Positions 11,115 to 22,882 of a stretch of 64,000 bases of DNA are shown piece by piece. The position numbers and the translations under genes were made by a program. The first letter of the stretch is position 1, and the number at the start of each line of letters is the position of its first letter. The notes beneath the pieces are model-generated. The model made no database searches and was not told the origin of the DNA. It was given only the letters and a program-made list of their open reading frames with translations. Origin of the DNA: Harmonia axyridis (lineage: Eukaryota > Arthropoda > Insecta > Coleoptera > Coccinellidae); contig NC_059504.1 in assembly GCF_914767665.1 (NCBI RefSeq), forward strand, positions 23,228,001-23,292,000, written 5' to 3'.

Positions 11115-12370
11115 TAATATTGTGTATTATTTTAAAACGTTAACGACAATACACGACTTAACATATGAAAACAAAGTACTATAAGAAAATATAATCTATG
11201 AAAAAAAATCTTAGAAAATTGGGGGCGCTGTCTAATATATTGCCACACGCGCAATAGTACCTAGATACGGCTCTGATTATCTCATGAATAAATCAACAAA
11301 ATTGAAACTTGATTATTCAATATAACCGGCCTGTTGTTTATAGTCAATCATATTGAATGATTCTGATAAAAAATTATATTTTTGTACAACTGTTGGTAGC
11401 AAACTCCACAATATTTTTCTAGAGTCAACGGAAATATTTTTTCCCGAAAATTTGAAATTACCACTCTTAGAAGTCCTAGGTACCTATATTTATGAATTTT
11501 CATTCAGAATTTGTTTCATTCTATTTCATAAAAATCCTTTTTAAAAATTTGTATTATTTTTAGCAATACCAAAATCTAACAAATAAAATCATACTAATAA
11601 ATAATTCCTTTCAAAGATCCCGAAATCCCATTGTCTTCACCGGATTAGAAGAGCACATCCCTTACCTACTAAAAATAAGTACAAATGCATGGCGGAACAA
11701 ACCAATTATACCTCACTTCGGGATTTTTAAGATTTTTAGGGTGGTCTGCAATTCAAGGGGCGCCGCCACGGTTGTGTGTTGTTTTTGCGGCGTCTACGAT
11801 GAAGTCTCCTAATGACGGATATTTATTGTGACATCCGGTATAACGTATCTATCGACTCCGGTCGATCTCCGATAAGTACAGGGCAGAGAGGGCATCATCA
11901 TTAGCTAAGTAATTTGTTGGGGGAGGTGATATATCCACACCATCTTTATTTCCTCGGTAAGCAGAAAATCGTCTCGGGTTTTTTGTGAATCACCATCAGG
12001 TATGTCCCATTGATGCTGGGATCTTGGAGTCGATCCTAACAATAGACATTAGTTTTTTTTTTGGATATCAGTTCGGGTATGACAACATTTACGTAGAACA
12101 AAAAACTCTGCCAAGAGTTGATTGCTTCCCTTTTTCTTCAAAAAAATCACAACTTGTTGAAAATAATCTTTTGGTTTCTTTCGTTTTTTTTTTGTTTCGA
12201 TCCACTTACAAGGCCGTAACTAGAAGAAATGTCGGGTTAGGGAGGGTTGACTTGAGCTCTAGAAAAATATTGCGAAAATTGCGACCAATAATTGTTCAAC
12301 AATATTATTTATATCAGAAACATTCAACCAAAAAGATCTATCATATTGAATAATCGGTATGAAAAAAATT
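11115..12370. other. Non-coding stretch
   Basis: Apart from a 122-residue open frame at 11985-12353 with no recognisable domain and low-complexity composition, nothing was seen. Confidence 0.35.
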
Positions 12371-12448
12371 ACAATTTGACATTAGTTGCAGTAGAACTCG
12401 ATTTATTCATAAAAAGAAGTAACAAAATGAAAAAAATTGATAAAAATA

Positions 12449-12700
12449 TCATACAATATTTTTAGTCTGATCCATATCATGAAAATATATTGAGCTTTTT
12501 AGATTTTTCTTGAGGCGAATTAATTGATGACTTTCTCGTATCCAATATAATATTTCTTTGTGAATCGACATTAGCACCAATTCATTCAGTCTCTCCCGAC
12601 CTGTGCAGTGTCTCAAATATGTTTTGAGGCGTTTAAGGGAGGAAAAGGATCTCTCCGGAGTATACTTTGTAATAGGTACAGTTGACAATAGGTATTAACC
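12449..12700 (-). pseudogene. hAT transposase C-terminal dimerisation domain fragment
   Basis: The minus-strand frame reads VPITKYTPERSFSSLKRLKT followed by YLRHCTGRERLNELVLMSIH. This is the hallmark of the hAT C-terminal dimerisation region as found in ZMYM1-like transposases (usual form: ERSFS.LK..K.YLR...G..RL..LA...I). The rest of the transposase, including the DDE core, is missing upstream, so this is a truncated relic. In the same neighbourhood lie a complete short hAT (13066-14210) and a Crypton-like relic; no direct connection is shown. Confidence 0.75.
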
Positions 12701-12774
12701 GAGTGTTTCGATAGCATATAATATATCGGTCAAGATGAAACAATTCTTTAAGCCATTTCTCCCGAGTATTTTGG

Positions 12775-12895
12775 GTAAACCCAGTATAAGTAAGAACAAT
12801 CGAATTGGTAATTTGGTTCAAACTTCGTTATCAAACCTCCTTTTCACCTTACAAATATGAGTAAACGTTGTTTTGAAAAAATTATTTCGATTACT
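12775..12895 (+). repeat. Repeat related to 27575-27725
   Basis: Shared words include AGAACAATCGAATTGGT, TCAAACTTCGTTATCAAA and AAAAATTATTTCGA, in almost the same order. It is probably part of the same dispersed element as the 26.9-28.4 kb repeats. Confidence 0.5.
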
Positions 12896-12898
12896 CCC

Positions 12899-13057
12899 TC
12901 AAGAAAAAAAGATCTACGTCCTTAATCACGCCAAGCTAATTCTATCTTGGATATGTGATAGAATTTCCGTTGCAGCCCTTTTCATTCCATTAATCTATAA
13001 TTTTGGTTATTTCTGTCGAACTTAATGCTGCTGATGAACTTTGTTTCCTTTTACAGG
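12899..13057 (-). pseudogene. Crypton-like tyrosine recombinase relic, downstream part
   Basis: On the minus strand one frame gives KRKQSSSAALSSTEITKIID and, after a frameshift, LQRKFYHISKIELAWR. Both resemble the central part of Crypton-derived proteins (KCTD1/ZMYM-like DUF3504 region), where a G-LQ-KF-H...ELAWRG block precedes the catalytic domain. It continues in frame from the piece at 14211-14455 if the hAT between them is removed. Stops and a frameshift show it is dead. Confidence 0.5.
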
Positions 13058-13065
13058 GACCCAAT

Positions 13066-14210
13066 TAGAGATGCATTCAAGTCAAACTAGTTTGATTTTA
13101 ATCCCAAACTTGATTTGAAAATCATCTTTTTATGTAAAAAAGTTTGACTTGACTTGATTCATGTATCTTTGGGTTTGGCTTGAAATCAAACCTCTTCAAA
13201 CATTTTGAACATCATATTGCCCAACGTGTCTGAACCTGTACTTTGCTACTCCGCAGTTATAGTTCATATTTAGAAGGATACGATTGGCTTGTTTTATTTT
13301 TTTTTTAATGTGTGTGTTGTGCGTTGTGTCTGAACTCGAAATGTCTGAACCTGTACTTTTTCATCTAGCTCATGCAGCTCGGAATACGTAACAGCACAAA
13401 TTAAGTCCGATTTTGAAGATCCCCCCCTCCAAAAACTATGAGCAAAAATTCTGTAGACGAGGCAAAATTAATCAACAAGAAAAAGAAATAAACAGATTTT
13501 TTTGATGTTGCTGCAGGCGATTCCAAAACAATGAAAATTTCAATGTGCAAATTCTGTAAAAATAAAAAACAACGATATGAAATTCCAATCGTGCAATCGT
13601 AGAACTAGTTCTTTAATGGCATTCGATGAAGAGCCACAAAAATTGCATGAAGAAGAATTTTCACAGAAAGCAACACCTTCTGGACCGAGTAGTATTTCTG
13701 GTAGTAACAACATAAAACATTGTATCCAAAATTGTCAAAATAGTTTTTGGACGGTAGCTCCTTTATTCTGGAAGTTAAAAATATGCGGTTTGTTTTATTA
13801 TACTTGTAATTTGTATTAGTAGGGGGCTCTAGTGCCAGATTCTTGTTCACAGTATTCACTTAATTTGAAGTACTGAAATAAGAACTTCACTTTTCACGAA
13901 GAATTATGTGGTGACAAGTTGGATAAAAAAGGCTATGAAAATGTATTTTCTTTTTGTTTTGAATTAATGTGGGTATTTGTTGTATCTACTTACTATATTC
14001 AACATAAATATTTTACTCATTCAAGGTATATCTACTGAATAAATTATTTTTCAAAATAGTTTGACAAACATATTGAATTTTAGAACCTGCAACCATTGTC
14101 CAGTTTGATTTGACTTTAATTATTTGTCAGAAATATTGACTCGAATTTGAATTAATTTCAGATCAATTTCAGTCAATCTCAAACATTCAAGTCAATCTTT
14201 TGCAACTCTA
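13066..14210. mobile_element. Short hAT transposon inserted in the Crypton-like relic
   Basis: The ends are inverted repeats: TAGAGATGCATTCAAGTCAA on the left, and on the right the complement of TAGAGTTGCAAAAGATTGAC. They are flanked by 8-bp repeats GACCCAAT (13058-13065) and GATCCAAT (14211-14218), differing by one base. The 8-bp duplication and TAGAG.TGC ends are hAT traits. Inside, around 13530-13565, MCKFCKNKK suggests a BED-type zinc finger start, but no transposase core is left. A second copy of the family begins at 61985. Confidence 0.75.
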
Positions 14211-14455
14211 GATCCAATTGCAGTTTTCGTCGTATAGAATCGCGAGCAGCTCGCGCTTGTTGAAATACAACACTTTTAAATGGGTCAAAAACAACTTTCT
14301 TTTCTTTATAATATTTTTCTTTTAACAGCTTACTTGTTAGGTTCCACATAGTTTTGACCGTTGCTTCTTTATACTCTTTACCATCTTTTCTTTTCATTTC
14401 GTAGCCCAATCTTTTAAAATCCACGCCAATTCTTCCACTGTCCGATTTCCATCTA
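14211..14455 (-). pseudogene. Crypton-like tyrosine recombinase relic, upstream part
   Basis: An 81-residue minus-strand frame includes YEMKRKDGKEYKEATVKTMW, and then DPFKSVVFQQARAARDSIRR. The order K-DG-EY....T...W followed by DPF....F..AR.AR...R.LQ matches the N-terminal half of Crypton-like recombinase proteins of insects. A second frame just upstream gives VEELAWILKDW, so a frameshift lies near 14405. The relic is cut at 14218 by the hAT insertion and resumes at 13057. Degenerate copies of this same stretch form part of the tandem array that follows. Confidence 0.5.
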
Positions 14456-16510
14456 ATTGATATTTTCTATCAATATAAAAGTGCATTGTGGTATGCTTTC
14501 CATAAAAACTTTTTAAAGTCAACAGTCTTTGGTTCGAACCCTATGGGACCTCCCTTGGCTATACGGCCTTGACCGCATCGAGTCGAGAGACCACAACCTC
14601 GAGCTAAAATCTAATACTTTTATCCCTAGTATAATAAATAACTATTTCTATTCGAAACTGGCCAATGCACAACAACCAATCAATATCCTTTAAGTCGTCC
14701 GATTTTTAAAAACCTGAAGTATCAAAAACAAATTTATCCTGGAAATGCATCGTTCCAGTATATTTGTTTTTAATGTCCCAATAAAATTTAGCGTCCGACA
14801 TTTCAATTTGGATGCATACTCAGTCACAAGCTGTTTTATTGGTCTTATTTCACCTATGTTTTAATAGGTCAACAATCACTTTCATTTTATCATAATATTT
14901 TTCTTGCAACAGATTACTTGTTAGGTTGCACATGGTTCAAACTCTGTTCCATCTTTTTTTTTCATGTTCACTGCCCAATCTTATAAAATTAACGCCAATT
15001 CTTCTACTCTCCGATTTCCATCTAATTGATACTTTTCCTCATTATGAAAGTGCATAAAAGTTTTCCACACAAACTTTTTACTGTAAACAGTATTTGGTAA
15101 CCCCCTTGGCTACGGCCTTGACCGCATCGAGTTGGGGGACCACAACCTCGAGCTAAAATCTAATACGCTTTTCCCCTAGTATAATAAATAACTATTTCTA
15201 TTCGAAACTGGCCAATGCACAACAACCAATCAATATCCTTTAAATCGTCCGATTTTTAAAAACCTGAAGTATCAAAAACAAATTTATCCTGGAAATGCAT
15301 CGTTCCAGTATATTTGTTTTTAATGTCCCAATAAAATTTAGCGTCTGACATTTCAATTTGGATGCATACTCAGTCACAAGCTGTTTTATTGGTCTTATTT
15401 CACCTATGTTTGAATAGGTCAACAATCAGTTTCATTTTTTCATCATATTTTTCTTGCAACAGATTACTTGTTAGGTTGCACATGGTTCAAACTCTGTACC
15501 ATCTTTTTTTTTTCATGTTCACTGCCCAATCTTATAAAATTGACGCCAATTCTTCTACTGTCCGATTTCCATCTAGCTGATACTTTCCTTCATTATGAAA
15601 GTGCATAAAAGATTTCCACATAAACTTTTACTGTAAACAGTATTTGGTCCCCCCTTGGCTACTGCCTTGACCGCATCGAGTTGGGGGACCACAACCCCGA
15701 GCTAAAATCTAATACTTTTTTTCCCCTAGTATAATAAATAACTATTTCTATTCGAAACTAACCAATGCACAACAACCAATCAATATCCTTTAAGTCGTCC
15801 GATTTTCAAAAACCTGAAGTATCAAAAACAAATTTATCCTGGAAATGCATCGTTCCAGTATATTTGTTTTTAATGTCCCAATAAAATTTAGCGTCTGACA
15901 TTTCAATTTGGATGCATACTCAGTCACAAGCTGTTTTATTGGTCTTATTCCACCTATGTTTGAATAGGTCAACTATCACTTTAATTTTTTCATAATATTT
16001 TTGTTGCAACAGATTACTTGTTAGGTTGCACATGGTTCAAACTCTATACCATCTTTTTTTTTTTCATGTTCACTGCCCAATCTTATAAAATTGACGCCAA
16101 TTCTTCTACTGTCGGATGTCCATCTAATCAATATTTTTCCTCATTATGAAAGTGCATAAAAGTTTTCCACACAAACTTTTTACTGTAAACAGTATTTAGT
16201 ACCCCTTGGCTACGGCCTTGACCGCATCGAGTTGGGGGACCACAAGCTCGAGCTAAAATCTAATACTTTTTTTCCCTAGTATAATAAATAACTATTTCTA
16301 TTCGAAACTGGCCAATGCACAACAACCAATCAATATCCTTTAAATCGTCCGATTTTCAAAAACCTGAAGTATCAAAAACAAATTTATCCTGGAAATGCAT
16401 CGTTCCAGTATATTTGTTTTTAATGTCCCAATAAAATTTAGCGTCTGACATTTCAATTTGGATGCATACTCAGTCACAAGCTGTTTTATTGGTCTTATTT
16501 CACCTATGTT
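14276..16510. repeat. Four-unit tandem array with a 550-bp period
   Basis: The word GATGCATACTCAGTCACAAG occurs at 14811, 15361, 15911 and 16461, exactly 550 bp apart each time. Unit 1 (14276-14865) is the most complete, keeping the Crypton-like coding stretch on the minus strand; units 2-4 (from about 14866, 15414 and 15964) carry decayed versions, and unit 4 stops at 16510. Each unit also has a short minus-strand frame starting MSDAKFYWDIKNKYTGTMHF. Units 2-4 are more like each other than unit 1, which suggests that unit 1 was the source and later copies spread by unequal exchange. Confidence 0.85.
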
Positions 16511-18114
16511 ATGAGAAAGAGCCGCGCTTAATGATACAAACGCCATATTTACTTATACAGCCGTTCTCCGCTGGAAATATTTTACTACATGGGACGTGCT
16601 CATTTTATGTCAATCTTTTACCCATTACCGATGTTAAATTGGTGCTATTATGGGATACATTCTATACAAATATTAGTCCAACTATAATATTGTGCTGTTA
16701 AATGGTTCACATGCCTTTTAAATCATAATTGAAATAAAGTACCGATAACGTTTGGTACAAAGCGTATATTTTTTGCTTCCACCTTCGCGGTAATGCGCTC
16801 GCTTTTTATGGACTACGGTCAGAATAGCTTCATCAAGATAGCGGGGTTTTAGTCATGACGAGCATCGTTCGAGTCCTTTGGGAAGATTTGTTGTGGGTTA
16901 AGTTGGAAACAGAAGTTTTGGTGTCTAATTATTTTCTATAGAAACTTTGAAGAAATAAGATGCTACTGGAGTCGGATAACCCAGTTTCTGCAATTTTCGT
17001 CATAAGAAAGCAAAAGACCCCTACTAAAGACACATACTCAATTCCCAAAAAAAAACTATTTCTGATTGAAATGAAATGAGCTGAAAAAAAATTTCTCAAT
17101 TAGGAAAAAAGGACAAACCCAATTTTAATTGAGACTCTATAGTGACCCAGTTCAACCCCCTTTTTATATCAGAAGATTTGCAATGAAAAATATCTACGTT
17201 ATTTTGAATCAACGTATTCTACACAGAGGCTAGATAACAAGAACAAATCCGAAAGCAGAAAAACTATTAAAAGTTATTGACGACAGAAGTAAAAAACGTT
17301 ATCGATATAGCAGGTTTACATATATTGAGTTTTAGGGTTTTTGATGCTTTTTCTTCTGAATCTACAAACAATATTCTACACACTCGATTGTTCCAGTATT
17401 ATAGGCTCATTAGTATTAGTTTCTTAGGAAGATTATTTTGTGGCCAATCAACCTAAAAAATTGTTGTTTAATATTGCCATTAAATATTGTTTTTAGAGAA
17501 TATAAAAATCCTTTCAACTTTGATTTATAATAATTAATGATTTCACTAATTTATCTTTTGTAGTATAATTATTTTTATTCGAATACATTTTATATCCTTT
17601 TGTATATTGTGTGTATATATTTATAGTCAAAATTTGTTGTTTTTTATGTATTTAAATCTTTATATTATATGTATCCTTTCTATATAGGACTTAAAACTTA
17701 AAAACTCAAAACAATAGTCAGCAATATTACAATAGCACCTATCATTTAATCAATTTTTTGATTTTTATCTCTTGTAGTTTTTACAATGTAAAAACATTTC
17801 TAACAAATAATATCTTTTAAAATTTATAGCGAATAAATTCTGAAATTGATACAGGAAGCTTACGATGCATTCGTGCATTCAAAAGTGATCAATATATGGT
17901 GGAACTGGTAGAAAATTTTCTCGTCCTCCAACATTAACCTGTTCGACTGATCCAACATACCTGAAGTAACATAAATGAAGACTGAAAATCATCGATACTT
18001 TCTAATTGAAAAAAAGAAATTTCCTTGAAAGGTGCTGAAATAACTCAATTGCTCCCCCGCATTCGTTGAATCTTTCAAAATAGATATTGAGACATAGCTG
18101 AACCGAAACTGAAA
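16511..18114. other. Non-coding stretch
   Basis: No gene or repeat end was recognised. The part 17440-17860 is extremely AT-rich. Confidence 0.35.
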
Positions 18115-18594
18115 AAATTTTGAAAATCTTGAGTTTCGATGAATTTGAGTTGTCCAAGTTCTTCTCATAAACACCCTGTACATTTTAGGTCCAAACTGAT
18201 AACAGTCTCATATTATTACATATTGGTAGAATCGAAAATAAAAAAGGGTTTCTCGACACAAACATTTTCTGCAAAAATACTAATCAAAAAAATGTATCCT
18301 CGTCCCAACCATTTTTTTCATAAGAATCTCATTCACTCATGAACCGTTGGATTCTTACACAAAATACGGAATATTACTGAAATTGTCATCAAATAAGTTA
18401 TCTAATGATGCAATAATATATTGTGTGCTATTTGAAATGAAAAAGCAGTAAACTCTTCCCAGTATTACTGGTAGTTTTAGAAATATTTTAGGGAGAAAGA
18501 CCATTGTCTTAAAACCATATATGTAAATTTTCAGCACATTATTAGGATTAGTTTTCCACAAACGTCTAATAGGCCATTAAGGTGAATCGACCTG
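18115..18594 (+). repeat. Truncated copy of the 40750-41618 CAGGGTG foldback
   Basis: It follows 41145-41618 word by word with indels, for example AACACCCTGTACATTTT, CATTTTTTTCATAAGAATC, GATGCAATAATATA and CCACAAACGTCTAATA, and ends in CCTGTA like that element. The left half, including the partner arm, is absent. Confidence 0.65.
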
Positions 18595-19165
18595 TATGTT
18601 GTGCATCTCTCTAAGGTTTGATATTCACTCATCGAGATTTTCACACTCCAAAATCTTGACTTCCATCTTAAGCCACCCGAATCGATAGGCAAACTCGAGG
18701 AAATGCTCAAAAAAAGTCGAATAGTCCAATTCCGGTAACAAAGGATGGATTTCAAGACCAGAACCGTCGTTCATGAATAAAATTTAACCTGCTCATTCAA
18801 CGAAATTAATCTTTTTTGTGAGCAGCCGGGCCTGACCGCAAGCACAGGATATTGTCTGGCAACGTAAAAACTAAACAAGCAGATTGCAGTTCCTTTCGTG
18901 TTCAATCAATATATTTAGCCACAGATGCAAAAAGAAGTTCCCAATGAACGCGTGCGTAGTGCGGTTTACCAAGAAGAATAATAATATCGAATTTATGGTC
19001 CGGTTCCAAGCGCCACGGACGTGGTGGTAATAATGAGTTTCAAAAGACAAAGGCTCTGCCAATAAGAGATGATACCCACAGATTCACCCATTCGAGTGAT
19101 ATACCATCAGAATAATCCAGTGCTTTTGGACACTGTTGGTAGTAAATAGGGGTTATTATATGAAT
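18595..19165. other. Non-coding stretch
   Basis: A 74-residue minus-strand frame at 18531-18755 overlaps the end of the foldback copy and shows no domain. Nothing else was recognised. Confidence 0.35.
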
Positions 19166-19169
19166 TGTA

Positions 19170-19945
19170 TAGTCCCCAAGGATCGGTTATAGGACCGATG
19201 TTGTTCAACTTATACATGGCGGACATACTGAAAATGAATAGATGCTCTCATAAAATTGAGAGTGCTATTCACGAATGACCCTAAAACCGATTATGAGACA
19301 AGGATTACCACTTTTCTGTGTCTCGAAATTTTTGATTATTGTATAATACTTTATACAATTCAGGAAAAAAGGAAAAAGGAAGCAAAAACTCAGGGAGTAA
19401 TTCAAGATGAAAGAATAAACTTTAGCAAAAAAAAGGTAAGGTAATTGTAGGGGAGACTCTTCTCGATGCTCAACCCAAAAAGTAAACTATTCTTAGAAAT
19501 CGAGCTGAAGATAATAAATATAGTGCTATTACCAAGCATTGCGTATGCAGGAGTTACCTGGTATAATACGAAAGACAATAAGAAAGATTAGTTACATAGT
19601 ACACTGAATATAGTAATCAGAACAGCGGTTGGCACCCTATGGTATATAAGCTACCAACAGATCAGAGAAGAATTGAAAATCGAAACTTTTGAGGAAAGAG
19701 TAAACAAATAAATGAAGAAGACAATAGAGACGATAAAAGCGCAAGAGAATAGGGAATCAAGAAAGATGATACAAATTCCAATAAGAAAGACAGACAAGAA
19801 GAAATACATCTTTCAAAGAATCAAATAGAAGAAAAAAGTGTCATGAATCAGAAGGGAGAAAACTCTTCCAAATAATATATAATATAATAATAAAATTCTT
19901 GTCCTTATACAGAAGAAGACCTGTTGTATAGGTCAGCGAGGAAAA
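19170..19945 (+). pseudogene. Jockey-like LINE fragment, copy 2, with a small insertion
   Basis: The stretch begins with the motif after the RT primer grip (CCCCAAGGATCGGTTATAGG, a decayed GVPQGSVIGP motif) and, after a foreign 120-bp block at 19243-19366, resumes with the C-terminal domain (LLPSIAYAGVTWYNTKDNKK, later VIRTAVG). The YADD region was lost where the block sits. The 3' end reads GTCCTTATAC then AGAAGAAGACCTG, as in copy 4 at 38110-39565. Stops are frequent. Confidence 0.75.
19243..19366 (+). repeat. Short interspersed repeat, copy 2, inside a LINE
   Basis: Same element as 9468-9590: hairpin CTCTCATAAAATTGAGAG, then TGACCCTAAAACCGAT and TTTCTGTGTCTC. It replaces the LINE segment that normally encodes the catalytic YADD box, so insertion came with a deletion of host sequence. 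Confidence 0.55.
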
Positions 19946-19989
19946 TGTCTTTGCCAGATTGTCACAAAAATCCTGCTTACAAAACCAAT

Positions 19990-20757
19990 TTTGAGGTTCT
20001 ATTTCGAACGTTTCAGGCACGAGCTCTCAATCAATCAAAAACAACAACGTGTTAATGATTCTGAGCAGTGTTTAAAGCTGTTCAAGTGCAATAACCTGAA
20101 TTTTTGCGTCGATATGTGGCAATGGATGAAACATGGCTCCATCATTTCACTCAGGAGTCCATCGACAGTCAACTGAGTGGACTGCACACGATGAACCGAA
20201 TCCAAAGCGAGGAAAAATACAACAGTCAGCTGGCAAGGTTATGGCATCCGTATTCTGGGATGCGCAAGATATAATAAGCATTGATTTCCTCCAAAAGGGC
20301 CAGACCATCAACAGCGATTATTATATAGCGTTATTGAATCGTTTAAAGGATGAAGAAAAGGTGCTGCTTCATCAAGACAATGCGCTGTATCACAAATAAA
20401 TGAAAACAATGGCAAAAATGCATGAATTGGGCTTCGAATTGCTTCTGCATCCATCGCAATCACCAGGTCTTGCCCACAGCGACTTTTTCCTGTTCTCAAA
20501 ACCTCAAAAGAATGCTCGCTGGAAAGAAATTTAGCGGCAAATAGAGAAGTCATCGCTGAATCTGAGGCCTAATTTGAAGTGAAAGACAAATCGTACTACA
20601 AAAATGAAATCAAAAAGTTGGAAGATCGCTATAATCGCTGTATCGCCCTCGAAGGCAACTTGTTGAATAATAAAATCGAACTATGCCAAAAAAATGTGTT
20701 TTACTATGGTAGTCCGGGGACTTCAATCGGCCTGTTATAGCCGTGTAGAAATAATAT
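19990..20757 (+). pseudogene. Mariner (irritans-type) transposase pseudogene
   Basis: Frames join to a typical mariner transposase missing its N-terminal helix-turn-helix region. Visible are NQKQQRVNDSEQCLKLFK, YVAMDETWLHHFT with the first catalytic Asp, SAGKVMASVFWDA, then HQDNA with the second Asp, and SPGLAHSDFFLF with the third Asp (34 residues after the second, as expected for DD34D). The first Asp of the usual SPDLAPSD motif is replaced by Gly. A stop follows HQDNALYHK and frameshifts occur after FFLFS. The 3' end TCAATCGGCCTGTTA matches the mariner terminal repeat; no 5' end is present, so the copy is 5'-truncated and inactive. Confidence 0.85.
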
Positions 20758-21356
20758 AATATTAGGGGCAATTGCCCCTTGAATCACACAGGAGATGATC
20801 TATCTCAGAAAAAAAAATCCACCATCTTTGCTTCCATTCCATGTCGAATTGCTCATTTTCCCAGTCAGCTACTTTGTACAGAACACTGACTCCTGACTGT
20901 ACGACGAGGCGAAGATAAGTACCAAGTAGAGACTCCACGTCCACTTTTTTGCCGTCCATTCTAGTCCGTGGACGAATTAATAAAACCCATAGAGACGAGA
21001 TATAAAATCAGCTCGGTAATGCGTGACTAATTCCGATGTAATTGTATTTATAAAACCGATTTTTGAGGTTAAACCGAGTACGTGATTTGTAAGGCTTGAT
21101 GGAAGGCTTATATACCAATTGCACGCAGTCTAACCAACGTTCGGTGGAATAACTCGACCGTAATAGGTTTGCGAACTGCTTCGCTTTGATTGTTTAGGCT
21201 TGTACTGGATGCAAATGCATCTTAAATAATATTACGTTATCGACACTTGAAGTTATTTATACTTCGCTCTTCTCCGAGTTGTTATGTGACCAGCAGTAAT
21301 CTCGATATTCTATGACTTGGAGTTTAGGTTAACTCTGAGATGTCTAAAATACTGGT
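20758..21356. other. Non-coding stretch between mariner and LINE relics
   Basis: No feature recognised. A 65-residue minus-strand frame at 20762-20959 shows no known domain. Confidence 0.35.
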
Positions 21357-22318
21357 GTCACAGGTCTTCTTTTCGTTTAAGGACTGGAATATATTTTCCT
21401 TCGCCTCTACCATAATTTCTTCAATTTTTTACTGTTGTTTATTTGGGAGACTTTTCTCCCTTCTCATGTTACTTTTTTTCTTCTACTTGATTCTTTGAAA
21501 GAGATATTTCCTCTTGTCTGTCTTTCTTATTGGGATTTGTATTATCTTTCTTATTCTCATGCTCATGCTCTTTTAGCGTATCTATTGTCCTCTTTATTTG
21601 TTTGTTAACTATTTTCTCAATAGTTTCAATTCTTCTCTGATTTTTTGGTTGTTTATATACCATAGGGCGCCAACCGCTGTTCTGATTACTGTATTTAGTG
21701 TACTTTGCAACTGATATTTCTTATTGTCTTTCGTATTATAGGTACCAGATTACTTCTACATACATATAAGCACTATTTTTATTATCATCAGCTTCTTTTC
21801 TAAAGAATGTTTACTTTTTGGGTTGAGCAGAAGGTAGAGTATCCCGTGTTATTGACTTGCCTTTTTCCTGTTTTCTTCTAGCTGTTTACTAAAATTCATT
21901 CTTACATCTAGAATCTACAGTATTTTGCTTCGTTTTTTCATTCTATCGTCTGATTTTCTATTTTGACGTTTCCTGTTTTTCTTTCTTTACTGTTGTTCCT
22001 CCGAAGTAGATTTCATTTGTTTCATCTGTTTTCGTCATATTCACTTTGAATCTCCATTTCTTGAAGTGTTCCATCAGTTTATTTAGGTCTATCTGTAACA
22101 GTCTAGTAATTGTTTTTCGAGTTCTACTGTGATAGTTGATAACGCTGTCATCTGCAAACTGAGATATCTTGTATCTATTCGTTTTTGGTATGTAAGCCAT
22201 GTATAATTTGAACAACAGTGGTCCTATCACCGATCTTTGGGGAACTCCAGCTTCAATATGTCTAAATCGTCGACCTGGCACTATAGATATTCACTCTAAA
22301 TTTTCTATTGGACCAGGT
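21357..22318 (-). pseudogene. Jockey-like LINE fragment, copy 3 (antisense)
   Basis: Read on the minus strand: RHIEAGVPQRSVIGPLLFKL and then QFADDSVINYHSR. The last part contains the RT active site as FADD. Next come LMEHFKKWRFKVNMTKT and the C-terminal stretch ETIEKIVNKQIKRTIDTLKE. The 3' end (CAGGTCTTCTTTT complement) lies at about 21360. It is 5'-truncated at 22318 and carries frameshifts. This is the only copy in the window retaining the FADD box with the GVPQ motif in one frame (107 residues, 21958-22281). Confidence 0.8.
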
Positions 22319-22444
22319 ACGATTTTATTAATAATAATAATATTTCTTTATTTAGTAAAAATTACTAGTTACTGTACAATCTCTCAAGATTGGTTGGAAA
22401 TTTCATCAACTTCATTTCATTTGAATGTAGACTAATCATGAAAT

Positions 22445-22860
22445 AATAGTTATTTATAATACAAGTGCAGATGGCATTGATATTCTTCCACGAGTTCAAA
22501 ATTCAAAAACGAGCCACGAAGTGGCGAGTTTTGGAATGAACGAGTGGTAGAATGAGCCTTCTGTACGAGTATTATACATTATTTTCTCTAATTCATTGCA
22601 TTTTCATTGAAATTAATGAAATATTTCCATAAATATAATTTAGTGATTTTTGCATTGAAAAATGTTGGTTGGCAGAACTGATTTCTTTAAGGCAATTTGA
22701 TGAATTGACAGATAAAGCCGTAGCGGAAAGTTCGGAGTGCCAACATAGAATAATAAAATATAACCATGAAAACTGTGCGTTTCTGACATATTCTGGCACG
22801 ATTTTGTTCTACAAGATGTGGAAGAATGAACGGAATAACCAAAGAATTAGAGAAACATTA
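22445..22860 (+). repeat. Dispersed repeat J, copy 1
   Basis: About 415 bp that recurs in reverse at 30436-30858. It starts with AATAGTTATTTATAATACAA, contains the hairpin GAGCCACGAAGTGGC, and has an inner part bounded by the inverted words TTTCTCTAATTC (22583) and GAATTAGAGAAA (22847). The inner part looks like a MITE of about 275 bp nested in, or fused to, a longer repeat. No coding capacity is recognised. Confidence 0.7.
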
Positions 22861-22882
22861 TTACTATTACTATTACTATTTC
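22855..22882 (+). repeat. TATTAC microsatellite
   Basis: About four tandem TATTAC units directly after repeat J. Confidence 0.7.

Noticed and set aside
11985..12353. 122-residue open frame
   Set aside because: Low-complexity, no domain, no splice or promoter evidence.
14534..14545. GGTTCGAACCC, like a Pol III B box
   Set aside because: No A box at proper distance and no cloverleaf; absent from the other array units.
14276..16510. CRISPR array or bacterial insertion
   Set aside because: Units are 550 bp without spacers, and all neighbours are eukaryotic transposons.
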